Assembly (NCBI GenBank): GCA_963662965.1
Contig: OY759970.1
Coordinates: forward strand, 3,162,001 to 3,226,000
DNA: 64,000 nucleotides
From: DTWD01 sp963662965
Lineage (GTDB): Bacteria > Acidobacteriota > Vicinamibacteria > Vicinamibacterales > UBA8438
Reading direction: 5' to 3'
The position numbers were made by a program, and so were the translations under genes. Below are positions 50,638 through 59,616 of the stretch, piece after piece; the first letter of the stretch is position 1, and every line of letters begins with the position of its first letter. The notes under the pieces are model-generated. The model was given only the letters and a program-made list of their open reading frames with translations, was not told the origin of the DNA and made no database searches.

Positions 50638-51723
50638 CTACCGGATGTACTTCGTCAGGCCGCCGCCCGCCGTGGCTCGGGAGATCGGTCCCTCCGCGCC
50701 ATAGACGTTGCCGTCCGCGTCGACCGCCACCCCCTCGCCGGCGGCGCCGTGCGGTTCGCCGGTGTCATGCGGCGGAATGAACGCCGTCACCCGGTCCGCG
50801 TTCACGCTCCCGATACGGATACCGGTCTTCCAATCGGGGTGGCGCTCTGGGCTCGACTCCGAATCGATCGCGTACAGCATGTCGTCCGGAGTGATGAACA
50901 GCCCGCTGATCCGGCTGAACTGATAGTACGAATCGAGGTAGGTCCCGTCCTGGTCGAAGATCTGAATTCGGTGGTTGCCGCGGTCGGCGACGAACAGGCG
51001 CCCTTGCGAGTCCATCGCCAGCGCGTGCGGCGTCCGGAATTCACCTTCGCCTTCCCCGATTTCCCCCCACTCCTTGATGAAGGTCCCGTCCTGGTCGAAT
51101 TTGAGGATCCGTCCGGTCTTGTCGGGAGGCTCCGCCCCGAATTGTCCGCTGTGGCCGTCGGCCACGAAGATGTCGCCGCTCGGCGCGGTGATGACATCGC
51201 ACGGCTCATTGAGCTGTCCAGGCCCGCGCCCAGGCACCCCCGCCCGGCCAAGCCGCAGCAGGACGTCGCCGTCGGGGCTGAACTTGATCACCTGGTGTCC
51301 CTTGGTGCCGGCCTTGTTGCCCATCGAGTCGGTGACCCAGACGTTGCCGTCGCGGTCGACATGAATCCCGTGCGGCAGCACAAACTCGCCGGCGCCGAAG
51401 CTGGTCATCACCGCTCCGGTTTCTCGGTTGAGCTTCACGATCGGGTCGACGCCGGAGGTGTCGCACCCACCGGTGAGGCCGACGGCGCCGCAACGGTCAT
51501 ACGCCCAGATGTGTCCTTCCGGACCGATGTCGACGCCGGCGGTCGATCCCCACTCGCGCCCATCGGGGAGTGGGCCCCACGCGGTGACCACGGTCGGGTT
51601 GGGATTCGGCAGGCTGCCCGTGGCCGGGTCGTTGACCTCCTGTGTCACGGCGCTGCCGGTCAAGACGGCCACGCCGATGAGGCCGGCCAGAAGCATCGAG
51701 CGAGGTGGATCAGGCGTGGCCAT
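50638..51723 (-). CDS. Exported NHL-repeat six-bladed propeller protein
   Basis: 361 residues, signal peptide near the start (MLLAGLIGVAVLTGSAV). NHL blades are clear: LPHGIHVDRDGNVWVTD, EPCDVITAPSGDIFVADG, PHALAMDSQGRLFVADRGNH, ISGLFITPDDMLYAID. Similar to bacterial relatives of peptidyl-alpha-hydroxyglycine lyase that are usually non-enzymatic propellers. It is in a row of minus-strand exported-protein genes (54.5 to 48.2 kb). Confidence 0.87.
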   Translation of the reverse strand: MATPDPPRSMLLAGLIGVAVLTGSAVTQEVNDPATGSLPNPNPTVVTAWGPLPDGREWGSTAGVDIGPEGHIWAYDRCGAVGLTGGCDTSGVDPIVKLNRETGAVMTSFGAGEFVLPHGIHVDRDGNVWVTDSMGNKAGTKGHQVIKFSPDGDVLLRLGRAGVPGRGPGQLNEPCDVITAPSGDIFVADGHSGQFGAEPPDKTGRILKFDQDGTFIKEWGEIGEGEGEFRTPHALAMDSQGRLFVADRGNHRIQIFDQDGTYLDSYYQFSRISGLFITPDDMLYAIDSESSPERHPDWKTGIRIGSVNADRVTAFIPPHDTGEPHGAAGEGVAVDADGNVYGAEGPISRATAGGGLTKYIR

Positions 51724-51741
51724 GGCAAATCTCCTTCGTGG

Positions 51742-52419
51742 CTACGAGCGCGGACTCTCGGTGCCAGCGCGACTTCCACCACCGGCCCCGAGCCGCTCGA
51801 GCAGCAGCGGGCCGGCGAACGACCAGTGCATCGGCTCGTAGAAGAGCGCGGCGCGGTTCGCACCGCGGAACTCATAGCTCCGGACGTCGTCGCTGGCGTG
51901 CAGATTGACGGAATGCAAGAGCTGGTGAGCGAATTCGTGGGCTGCGACGCGGCCGATCCCACGACCGATCCCGTCGATCATGACGCCGCGCGTGGCGTCC
52001 GGCGGGGCGTTGCCCAGCGCCCGACTTGCGACGGCGGCGAAGCTAATCGAGCCCTCGCCACCGAACGCTCCCATCGAGACAGACTCCGCGACGGCGAACT
52101 TGCGCCATCCCCGTCGTGACGGGAACTCTTGTTGCACACGCACGCGGTAGCGCGCGCCCGGCTCGTCAGAAAACGTGATCCCGAAGCCGGCGAACGCCTT
52201 CGCCAGCTCGGCGGGTGCCGCCGCCTCCACGGTGCGTCGTTCGGCGGTGGACAACGGAGCGCCAAACGCGTCGCCGAAGCTCGGCACGGCGAACGCCACC
52301 TCGTCGAACCAGAAGCGCGCCGTGACGGTCTTCGAGAGCGGCGCATGCTGGAGCAGCAGCGCCGCCGCGACCACGACGATGGCCGCGGCAACGCCCAGCG
52401 TCGCTTGGGCATGGTTCAT
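51742..52419 (-). CDS. Uncharacterised membrane-anchored zincin-like protein
   Basis: 225 residues. A single N-terminal helix (LGVAAAIVVVAAALLLQ) anchors the protein. The rest has no family I recognise, but carries HEFAHQLLHSVNLH, an HExxH zinc-site pattern, preceded by a GIGRGIGRV stretch and a domain with FGITFSDEPGARYRVRVQQE. A metallopeptidase is plausible but not demonstrated. It lies 18 bases before the NHL gene and 17 bases after the epoxide hydrolase gene, so all three are co-transcribed. Confidence 0.6.
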   Translation of the reverse strand: MNHAQATLGVAAAIVVVAAALLLQHAPLSKTVTARFWFDEVAFAVPSFGDAFGAPLSTAERRTVEAAAPAELAKAFAGFGITFSDEPGARYRVRVQQEFPSRRGWRKFAVAESVSMGAFGGEGSISFAAVASRALGNAPPDATRGVMIDGIGRGIGRVAAHEFAHQLLHSVNLHASDDVRSYEFRGANRAALFYEPMHWSFAGPLLLERLGAGGGSRAGTESPRS

Positions 52420-52436
52420 GGCTGCGTTTGCCCTGG

Positions 52437-53744
52437 CTACGCGCTGCGCAGAAACTCGAGCAGCAGACGCACGGTGTGGTCAGGCTGCTCCTGTTGTACC
52501 CAGTGACCGGCACCGTCGACAAAGTGCACACCGCGGATGTCGGTGCACGCCTGCTCCTGCATCCGCTCGAGTGAGCCCGGTCGTTGATACGCCCCCCAGT
52601 CGCTCGACCCGGCGATGAAGAGCGACGGGATGTCGATCGTGCGCCCGGCGAATGTACGCTGCTCGGCCGAGAACACGCCCGAACGATAGTGCTGCAAGCC
52701 GCCCTGGAACCCGGTGCGGCCGTATTCCTCGCTGTAGACGCGGAGCTCGCGGTCGGGCAGCCATTCATTCGCGGCGATCTCGGCCGCGGTCGGCATCACC
52801 TTCGCCACCGTCTCCGCCATCCCCATGTCGAGGTCCATGATGTAGTACGTCGGCATCTTGGCGACCTCGCTGGCCGACCACGACGCGAGCCGGTATGGCT
52901 TGTTTTCCGCCCAGTCGGCGCTCTTGTGGTGGTAGTACGCGCGAATGAAGTCGTGGACCCCCTGCGCGGCGTGCCACATGTTCTCGTTCGCCTCCCGGGT
53001 GCGGTAGTAGCGCTGGTAGTGCTTTCGCGGCCGGGACAATCGCGCCATGTCGTCGTAGATGCTCGGTCCCGCTGAGGCGGCGGTCGACGGCGGATCGTCG
53101 GCGGTATCGAACGGCAACGTCGGCGTGCCGCCGAACGGCGCGCTCATCAACGCGACGGCTTGGAAGATGTCAGGACGGGTGACGGCGCACCAGGCGGCGA
53201 TCGGCGAGCCAAAGTCGTGTCCGATGACGGCGTCGACGGTGCGGTAGCCGTAAGCCGAGACGAGCGCGAGTGCGTCGCGGACGACGTTGAGGCGGCTGAA
53301 CGACCGCAGATCGCCGTCGTACTCGGAGTCCCATCCGGTCGTGCGCCCATACCCCCGCTGGTCGGGAGCGATGACGTGGTACCCAGCCTCGGCCAGCGGA
53401 GTGATGATGTGACGCCAGCTGTAGGCCAGCTCCGGAAACCCGTGCAGCAACAGCAGCAGCGGTCGGTCGCTGTCTCCGGCCTCGAGAACATGCATCGAGA
53501 GGCCGTTGATGTTGTGAACGATGCGCGACCGTACGCCGGTGGGGAGGACACTCCGGTCGTAGGGGCCAACTGGATCCGTTTGTGCGGCGGCACCGCGCGC
53601 CGCGGCGTGCACGCCGCTTGCGCCACTGAATCTGACGGTGCCGAGCGACGCCGACGCGCCGACGATGGCGCCCAGGCCGCGCATGACGGAACGCCTGGTC
53701 ACCGGCGGAACTGCGATGGTGGGGTGGTCGTCGTGGTGTGCCAT
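52437..53744 (-). CDS. Alpha/beta-hydrolase, epoxide hydrolase type, Tat-exported
   Basis: 435 residues from ATG 53744 (GGAG 10 bases upstream); ATG 53768 is an alternative. A twin-arginine signal (PVTRRSVMRGLGAIVGASAS) is visible. Epoxide hydrolase motifs: HGFPELAYSWRHII (oxyanion HGxP), PDQRGYGRT, nucleophile Asp in VIGHDFGSPIAAW, and the catalytic His in DGAGHWVQQEQP. It converts epoxides to diols, or could be a related haloalkane hydrolase; outer-compartment location is inferred from the signal. Confidence 0.87.
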   Translation of the reverse strand: MAHHDDHPTIAVPPVTRRSVMRGLGAIVGASASLGTVRFSGASGVHAAARGAAAQTDPVGPYDRSVLPTGVRSRIVHNINGLSMHVLEAGDSDRPLLLLLHGFPELAYSWRHIITPLAEAGYHVIAPDQRGYGRTTGWDSEYDGDLRSFSRLNVVRDALALVSAYGYRTVDAVIGHDFGSPIAAWCAVTRPDIFQAVALMSAPFGGTPTLPFDTADDPPSTAASAGPSIYDDMARLSRPRKHYQRYYRTREANENMWHAAQGVHDFIRAYYHHKSADWAENKPYRLASWSASEVAKMPTYYIMDLDMGMAETVAKVMPTAAEIAANEWLPDRELRVYSEEYGRTGFQGGLQHYRSGVFSAEQRTFAGRTIDIPSLFIAGSSDWGAYQRPGSLERMQEQACTDIRGVHFVDGAGHWVQQEQPDHTVRLLLEFLRSA

Positions 53745-53779
53745 GTTCCTTGTCTCCGTCTGTGACATCGTGTCGCGGG

Positions 53780-54475
53780 TCAGCGAGAGAGCGATCCCTG
53801 GTCGAGCAACGCCATCAGGGCTTCCGCACGTGCCAGCGGACCGTCTTGTTGCAAGAGGTCGAGGCGGCTGTTTGGGTCCATACCGAGAAACTGCGCCAGT
53901 CCGTTTACCAGCATCTCATCCGATAGCTCGTCTGGCGTCGGCGTTTGGTCCGGAGCGACAAACGACAGCAGTTCCAGGAGCAGTGGGCGGTGACCGCTCA
54001 GCACATCACGGTCGGCGTCGTCCAGCGCGTCGTCCAGGACGTCGATCGTCGCCACCCGGTACGACCGACTCTGGTCCTCGCTTGCAATCCGGAACCGCGC
54101 GAGCCCCTGCAGGACAATGTTGTACCGGCCGTCGGGCATCCGCTCGACATTCGAGATCACACCAGCACAGCCGATGTCGTAGACCGGCGGGTTCCCCGCA
54201 TAGTCGTCCTCGTATCCCGGACGAAGCATCACCATGCCGATGATCCGGTCACCCTCGAGGGCGTCCGCGACCATCTCGCGATAACGCGGCTCGAAGATAT
54301 GCAGGGGCCGCGAGGCGCCGGGGAAGAGCATGACGTCTTGTAACGGAAAGATCGGAATCGCCGACGGCAGCGCGGTGTCGCCTGGGTGTGATTGCCCGGA
54401 CGGTGCGGCAGCCAGCCAGACCACGGCGAGAGTGGCGAGTGAGGCGGTGAGCTGGCCAACGCGGCTCGGCGTCAT
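53780..54475 (-). CDS. Exported protein with Lon N-terminal (LON_substr_bdg) domain
   Basis: 231 residues. Residues 35-215 form a Lon substrate-binding domain: IPIFPLQDVMLFPGASRPLH, FEPRYREMVADAL, IGMVMLRPGYEDDY and GCAGVISNVERMPDGRY. There is no ATPase or protease part. Unlike usual stand-alone Lon-N proteins it has a signal peptide (LTASLATLAVVWLAAAPSG). Role unknown. It lies 35 bases before the epoxide hydrolase gene. Confidence 0.85.
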   Translation of the reverse strand: MTPSRVGQLTASLATLAVVWLAAAPSGQSHPGDTALPSAIPIFPLQDVMLFPGASRPLHIFEPRYREMVADALEGDRIIGMVMLRPGYEDDYAGNPPVYDIGCAGVISNVERMPDGRYNIVLQGLARFRIASEDQSRSYRVATIDVLDDALDDADRDVLSGHRPLLLELLSFVAPDQTPTPDELSDEMLVNGLAQFLGMDPNSRLDLLQQDGPLARAEALMALLDQGSLSR

Positions 54476-54546
54476 GAGTCTCTACGCGTGTGCTGATGAT
54501 ATCGCGGCCGAGCGCCGGTTCCGATACGTCACGCCGATCGGGACCA

Positions 54547-54687
54547 CTATGACTGAGGCGCGTCGAATTCCAGCACATACGACTCCGGGAACGGGCCGCC
54601 CTTGTAATCGACGGCGCCGACCGGGCGCACGCCTGGAAGCTTCAGGAGGCGCTTGACGATTTCCGGCACCTGTTTGAAACTGCACAC
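54547..54687 (-). CDS. Possible small protein or gene remnant
   Basis: A 46-codon frame from GTG 54687 encodes QVPEIVKRLLKLPGVRPVGA and VDYKGGPFPESYVLEFDAPQ, which look protein-like, but it has no good ribosome binding site and no upstream N-terminus. It may be the 3' end of a lost gene. No family recognised. Confidence 0.35.
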   Translation of the reverse strand: MCSFKQVPEIVKRLLKLPGVRPVGAVDYKGGPFPESYVLEFDAPQS

Positions 54688-54718
54688 TCATGAGTGGAAA
54701 GTTCTCTCGTCTCTGCCC

Positions 54719-56692
54719 CTAGCCCGGCGGGCGGTTGACGGCGAGCACGCCGCCGAAGAGCACAACCCCTGCCAGATCGAACGGCGGGACACCGACGCCG
54801 GCGAGGCTCACCGTCGGCCCCGGCGCGAGCAGCAGCGCGGCCGCCCCGAAGACGGCAAACCGCAGGCCGACGCCGAGCGGGTAACGCAGCTGGCCGGCGA
54901 TACCGGCGGCAAAACAGGTCACGCCGAGTGTCGCAATCCCGACCGGTACCAGCATCTCGAGCCAGCCGGCTGGCTCGCCGGTCGCGGTCATCATCAAGAG
55001 TTCCGGACGGTAGATGAACATATAGGGGAGCGTGAATCCGACCAGCGCGTATTTGAACGCCGCGACACCGGTCGGCATGATCTTCGTCCCCGCGATCGAC
55101 GCCGCCGCGTACGCCGCCAGCGCGACCGGCGGCGTCACCATCGACATCATGCCGAAGTAGAAGATGAACAGGTGCGCTGCGAGCAGGTCGACGCCGAGAT
55201 TCCCGAGCACCGGACCGATGAGGGTCGCCATCAGGAGATAGCAGACGGCCGACGGGAGGCCCATCCCGAGCACGATCGACGAGACCATGATGAGCACGAG
55301 CGCGAGAAACAGACTCTGTTCGGCGAGCGGGATGATCGTCGCGGGCAGTCGAGTGCCGACGCCGGTGAGCGTGACGGTGCCGATGATGATCCCGACACAC
55401 GCCGCCGCGGCGACCAGCGGGACGACACCGCGGGCCGCGGTGATGAGCCCGTTGAGTGTTCGGCGCGGTTCGAGTCGCGTCACGGGGCTAAAGCTGCTGG
55501 TGATGACAATGGTGACGAGCGAGAGCGTGACCGCGCGGAACGCGGTGTAGCCGATGAGCAGAAAAAGAATGAGGCTGCCGAGCGCCGTCGCGAAGACAAG
55601 CCCTTCCATCCGCGAGCCGGGGGAGGCGGCAGTGTCATCGATGGCCGCGTCGTCCGCGTCCGTTCCCGGGATGCCCTCGGTTGCAATCGACATCCGGCGG
55701 GCGTGGAAGTGCACGATGAGGAGCAGCGACAGGTAGTACAGAATCGCGGGAATCAGCGCCGCGCGGACGATCTCGAGATATCCCCCTGGGGGCTGGACGA
55801 TCTCGAGCATCATGTAGGCGCCGGCTCCCATCACCGGTGGCATCAGCGCGCCGCCCGAGCTGGCGGCGGCCTGGATCCCGGCTGCCGTGACCGGTTGAAA
55901 ACCGGCGCTGCGCATCATCGGAATGGTGAATGTGCCGGTCGTCGCGGTATTCGCCACCGCGCTTCCCGAGAGCGACCCCATGAGGCCGCTGCTCAACACC
56001 GCCACCTTGGCCGGTCCACCCGGGCTCCGACCGAACACGCGCTGCGCGAAGTCGACGATAAAACGCGTCGCCCCGGTCGCCTCGAGAAACGCGCCGAAGA
56101 TCACGAAGAGGAAGACATAGGTGAACATGACGCGCAGCGCGACGCCGAAGATGCCTTGGCTGTGCAGGAACGTCTGCGCGACGATCCGCTCGACGGTGTA
56201 TCCCCGGTGGGGAAACAGCCAGTCGGGAAACGTCGAGCCGACGTAGGCATAGAGGAGAAACGCGCCGGCGAGCAGCGGCAGTGCCGCTCCCAGCGCCCGC
56301 CGCGCGGCCTCGACCACCAGCAGCAGGCCGAGGATTCCGATCGCCGTATCGACGGCCGTCTCAAGGCCGGCTCGGTTGCCGAGGGATTGCCCGTCGACCC
56401 ACCACGACTCGAACATCGGGTCGGTCTGGACGACGATGTACCCGCAGCAGAAAACGGCCCCAAGGGCGAGCGCCACGTCCCCGATGCGGCTTGCGGTATT
56501 TGTCTTGAGGGATGGATGCAGCGGGATGTTCAGGAAGCAGATCGTCAGTCCGAGCAGCGCGAACAACGCGAGGCGGCTCTGCGGCGCCAACAGCGGGTAG
56601 TTCACCTCGACCAGGGTGAACACGCAGAGCACAACAGCGATGGCGCGGCTGACCAGCTGCCGGTGATCCGTAGGCGTCACGTCCGGTGTCAC
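54719..56692 (-). CDS. TRAP transporter, fused DctQM membrane subunit (TAXI type)
   Basis: 657 residues from GTG 56692; the ATG at 56758 would overlap the receptor gene by 44 bases. About 17 membrane helices: a DctQ-like part first, then the DctM core with GSLSGSAVANTATTGTFTIP and AAASSGGALMPPVMGAGAYM, the mark of TAXI-associated TRAP permeases. It lies 22 bases after the TAXI receptor gene. Imports an organic acid with sodium; substrates of related systems include 2-oxoglutarate and glutamate, but this one is not known. Confidence 0.92.
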   Translation of the reverse strand: MTPDVTPTDHRQLVSRAIAVVLCVFTLVEVNYPLLAPQSRLALFALLGLTICFLNIPLHPSLKTNTASRIGDVALALGAVFCCGYIVVQTDPMFESWWVDGQSLGNRAGLETAVDTAIGILGLLLVVEAARRALGAALPLLAGAFLLYAYVGSTFPDWLFPHRGYTVERIVAQTFLHSQGIFGVALRVMFTYVFLFVIFGAFLEATGATRFIVDFAQRVFGRSPGGPAKVAVLSSGLMGSLSGSAVANTATTGTFTIPMMRSAGFQPVTAAGIQAAASSGGALMPPVMGAGAYMMLEIVQPPGGYLEIVRAALIPAILYYLSLLLIVHFHARRMSIATEGIPGTDADDAAIDDTAASPGSRMEGLVFATALGSLILFLLIGYTAFRAVTLSLVTIVITSSFSPVTRLEPRRTLNGLITAARGVVPLVAAAACVGIIIGTVTLTGVGTRLPATIIPLAEQSLFLALVLIMVSSIVLGMGLPSAVCYLLMATLIGPVLGNLGVDLLAAHLFIFYFGMMSMVTPPVALAAYAAASIAGTKIMPTGVAAFKYALVGFTLPYMFIYRPELLMMTATGEPAGWLEMLVPVGIATLGVTCFAAGIAGQLRYPLGVGLRFAVFGAAALLLAPGPTVSLAGVGVPPFDLAGVVLFGGVLAVNRPPG

Positions 56693-56714
56693 GGGCTCGT
56701 GTGGGGCGCGCTCC

Positions 56715-57713
56715 TTACTGCGGCCAGATCCCGATCTCGCGATAAAAGCGAATCGCACCGGGATGGAACTCGGTGCCGGTGTCGCGGACGACGTTGTTCG
56801 GGTTGATCGCCCGGCCGGCCGGGTGCTTCTCGACGACGAGCTCGCGGTACTCGTAGAGCAGCTTCGTCACCGAGTAGACCAGCTCCTCTGACGCGTCCGT
56901 TGAGGTGATGAAGTGCATCGACCCGACGTCGAGCCCTTCGAATGGTTCGCTCTGACCGCGGTAGGTGTCGGAGGGAATAGTGGCCGGGCGGAAGAAGACG
57001 TAATCGTCAATCAGTCGTTGCTTCTCGTCGTCGCCGAATGGGATAAAGGTGAGCTCCATCGACGCCGCCGCCTGCGTAATCGAGGCTGTCGGCACGGCGC
57101 CGCCGAGAAAAGCCGCGTCGGCCGATCCATCCATCAGCATGTCGACCGCGTCTTGCTGGATCGCATTCAGCGGGGAAAAGTCGTCATACGAAATACCGTG
57201 TGCGTCGAGGAGCGGCTCGACGAAATACTCGAAGCCGGCTCCGGCCGGACCGACCGTGACACGACGGCCACGCAGATCGTCGAGCGTGGCGACACCGGAG
57301 TCGCTCTGCGCGATGAAAAGCGCGATGTTCGGTGCGAGCGTCATCACCGATCGGACCGGATACGGGCGGTCCCACCCCTCGCCGCGCACCGCGAAGTAGG
57401 TAATGGCGGCGTTCGAGAGGGCAAAGTCGAGCTCGCCGCTCGCCAGGCGTCGAATGTTCTCCTGGGAGCCGCTCGTGGCCTCGGAGGTGACGCTGTAGCC
57501 GAACGCTGAGCCCATCTCGTTGACCACCTCGGCGAGAGCGCTGCCAACGACAAAAAACGCGCCGCCCGGCGGTGCGGAGCCCAGACTGAGAAACTGCCTG
57601 GATGGCGCGGGGCCACCAGCGTCACCGTTGCCACCGCCGCTCCCGCACGCCGACGCGGCAACCATCATGAGAAAGATCACCGCGAGACGAAACGCTAGAC
57701 GCATTTGCTTCAC
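56715..57713 (-). CDS. TAXI-family TRAP solute receptor lipoprotein
   Basis: 332 residues. The signal peptide ends in a lipobox ASACGSGG, so the protein is lipid-anchored. TAXI hallmarks: SLGSAPPGGAFFVVGSALAE at the mature start, ATSGSQENIRRLASGELDF, and RRVTVGPAGAGFEYFVEPLL. It binds the solute and passes it to the fused TRAP permease encoded 22 bases downstream. The adjacent CoA ligase gene hints at an aromatic or fatty acid, as inference. Confidence 0.92.
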   Translation of the reverse strand: MKQMRLAFRLAVIFLMMVAASACGSGGGNGDAGGPAPSRQFLSLGSAPPGGAFFVVGSALAEVVNEMGSAFGYSVTSEATSGSQENIRRLASGELDFALSNAAITYFAVRGEGWDRPYPVRSVMTLAPNIALFIAQSDSGVATLDDLRGRRVTVGPAGAGFEYFVEPLLDAHGISYDDFSPLNAIQQDAVDMLMDGSADAAFLGGAVPTASITQAAASMELTFIPFGDDEKQRLIDDYVFFRPATIPSDTYRGQSEPFEGLDVGSMHFITSTDASEELVYSVTKLLYEYRELVVEKHPAGRAINPNNVVRDTGTEFHPGAIRFYREIGIWPQ

Positions 57714-57778
57714 AACCCTGAACCCTGAACCTGGAACTCTGAGCCTTCAACCGAGAGGTCGAGCAACAGGAGATCCTA
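57714..57778. repeat. Low-complexity ccctgaac repeats in intergenic gap
   Basis: The 65-bp gap between the ligase and receptor genes contains accctgaaccctgaacctgg, a variant of the TTGAACC-type motif seen near 17.3 kb. No gene or terminator is evident. Confidence 0.5.
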
Positions 57779-59080
57779 CTACGCTTCGATGACGAACCTC
57801 TGCGCTTTCATCTCGAAGCGTGGGAGCACGCCACGCTCGACCCGGGTGACCGGAACACTCAACCCGAGCGCTTGGCGCAGCTGGTCCGCGACCCGTGTCT
57901 GAATCGTCTCCGCGTCGGCGTCCGCGGCGAGCTCCACTTCGACCGACATCGTGCGCATCGACGCCTCCGACCTGACTGTGCACCGATATTCGACGACATC
58001 GGCCATATCACGGATGATCGCCTCGACCGCGGCTGGATAGACGTTGACGCCACGTACATTGACCATGTCGTCCGCGCGCGCGGCGACGCCGCCGACCAAG
58101 CGCGCGAACGTTCGTCCGCACGCGCACGGTTCCTGCGTCCGCACGACGAGGTCACGCGTCCGATAGCGGATGACCGGACTCGCCACGCGTCCGAGATTCG
58201 TGATGACCAGTTCGCCGCGCTGCCCGTCGGCGACCGGCTGACTGGAATCTGGATCGATGACCTCCGCGATGTACTCCCGCTCGTTGACGTGGAGGAAGCC
58301 GGGCGACTCCCAGCATTCGAAGCTGATCGGCCCAACTTCGGTCAATCCGTGATGGTCGATGACGCGGGCCTCCCACCCCTGCTCGATGCGTCGCCGCGTC
58401 GCCGGGATGCTCCCGCCTGGCTCACCGGCCACGATGAGGACGCGGACCGTGCTGCCGCCGAGCGAGACGCCGGCCTCACGCGCGACGTCGAGGAGGCACA
58501 TGGCGTAGGTCGGCGTGCAACAGACGACCGTCGGCTGGAGCGCCTCGATCAACCCCAGCCGTGCCCGGCTCGTCATGCCGCCTGCGGGGACGGCGTGCGC
58601 TCCGATCTCGGTCGCCGCGTCGAAGCCGGTCCAGAAGCCGAGGAACGGACCGAACGAAAACGGAAAGAGAATGCGGTCGCGGCCGGTGACGCCGGCGGCC
58701 CGGTAGACCGCCTTCCAGCAGTCGAGCATCCACTGCCAGCTCTCGGCGGTGTCGATCCAGCGGAGTGGCTTCCCGGTGGTGGAGGATGTCTGGTTGTATC
58801 GGGTGTAGCGGTCGAGCGGCTCCGACAGCGCCGTTCCCCATGGCGGCGAGGCCGCCTGGTCGGCGATCAGCTCCGCCTTCGTCGTGAACGGCAGGGTCGT
58901 GAGGTCCTGGGGGAGGGCGAGCGCGTCGGGGTCGATTCCGGCGTCGGCCAGTTTTCGCGTGTAAAACTGGTTGCGGCCAGGCAGCCAGCGCACCAGCGCG
59001 GTGAGCCGGTCGGCCTGATGCGCGGTGAGGGTCGCGCGAGAAGCACGCTCCGGTTCCGGTGCGTCCGCGGCGTCGCTCAT
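57779..59080 (-). CDS. Phenylacetate-CoA ligase-like enzyme
   Basis: 433 residues, adenylate-forming CoA ligase. P-loop-type motif YNQTSSTTGKPLRW, IDHHGLTEVGPISFECWE (A5-like), RTRDLVVRTQEPCACGRTFA with paired Cys, and NVRGVNVYPAAVEAIIRD. The CxCG segment is frequent in PaaK-type enzymes. Likely activates an aryl acid to its CoA thioester. Its ATG overlaps the stop of the thioesterase gene (ATGA), and the TAXI-TRAP importer follows, so uptake and activation of the same acid is plausible. Confidence 0.88.
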   Translation of the reverse strand: MSDAADAPEPERASRATLTAHQADRLTALVRWLPGRNQFYTRKLADAGIDPDALALPQDLTTLPFTTKAELIADQAASPPWGTALSEPLDRYTRYNQTSSTTGKPLRWIDTAESWQWMLDCWKAVYRAAGVTGRDRILFPFSFGPFLGFWTGFDAATEIGAHAVPAGGMTSRARLGLIEALQPTVVCCTPTYAMCLLDVAREAGVSLGGSTVRVLIVAGEPGGSIPATRRRIEQGWEARVIDHHGLTEVGPISFECWESPGFLHVNEREYIAEVIDPDSSQPVADGQRGELVITNLGRVASPVIRYRTRDLVVRTQEPCACGRTFARLVGGVAARADDMVNVRGVNVYPAAVEAIIRDMADVVEYRCTVRSEASMRTMSVEVELAADADAETIQTRVADQLRQALGLSVPVTRVERGVLPRFEMKAQRFVIEA

Positions 59081-59505
59081 GCGTCCGAATCCAACGCCGC
59101 GACCGCGAACCGCTCGCTGATCTCCACCGGGATCGGCGTCGCCCGGAGCGGCTCGCCAGGACGTTTGGTCACGCAGGCGATGGTCAGGCTGCCGGTCGCG
59201 ACGGCGGCTCCATCCTTCGTGACGCTGGTGGTGTAGCGGATCGATTTGTCGCCGATGTCCGTGACGCGGATGTGAACTTCGAACTCATCTTCAAAGCGTA
59301 GCGGCTGGTGGAACTCAAATGCAGCGGCGACGCGCGGAAAGCCGATCGTCGCGCCCGGTGGGGCAATGCTGAGCCCCGCCGCGCGCCAGAGCGCGTGCTC
59401 CGCCTCCTCCATGTAGCGATAGAAGCAGGAGAAGTGGACGATGCCGGCCGTGTCGGTCTCGTAAAAGTGGACCCGCCGCGTGAGTCGGTACTCGCTCGTC
59501 GGCAC
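59077..59505 (-). CDS. Acyl-CoA thioesterase (4-hydroxybenzoyl-CoA thioesterase/YbgC type)
   Basis: 142 residues, single hot-dog domain with the catalytic-type start FYETDTAGIVHFSCFYRYME, containing the Asp of the YbgC class, and FEDEFEVHIRVTDIGDKSIR. It hydrolyses aryl- or acyl-CoA. Translational overlap with the CoA ligase gene suggests control of the same CoA pool. Confidence 0.88.
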   Translation of the reverse strand: MPTSEYRLTRRVHFYETDTAGIVHFSCFYRYMEEAEHALWRAAGLSIAPPGATIGFPRVAAAFEFHQPLRFEDEFEVHIRVTDIGDKSIRYTTSVTKDGAAVATGSLTIACVTKRPGEPLRATPIPVEISERFAVAALDSDA

Positions 59506-59522
59506 GGGCGTATTGTAGTGCG

Positions 59523-59567
59523 CCCCCCCGCGGCCGGTGCAGCCGCGTCACGATCCGCGCGGGGGGG
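59523..59567. repeat. Strong GC inverted repeat
   Basis: A perfect 10-bp inverted repeat CCCCCCCGCG / CGCGGGGGGG with a 25-base loop lies just upstream of the thioesterase start (59505). It has no T-run. It could hinder transcription entering from either side or be a degenerate palindromic element. Confidence 0.6.
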
Positions 59568-59616
59568 CAGGCCAGCAAGGGCATGTCCGACGACACTCAC
59601 GAACCCACTCATACCG

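Noticed and set aside
54653..56806. 717-codon plus-strand open frame opposite the TRAP permease
   Set aside because: Rich in Arg, Asp and His as expected from reading hydrophobic codons backwards; the minus strand has a complete TRAP permease.
57872..59236. 454-codon plus-strand open frame opposite the CoA ligase gene
   Set aside because: Antisense shadow; no motif and no start signals.
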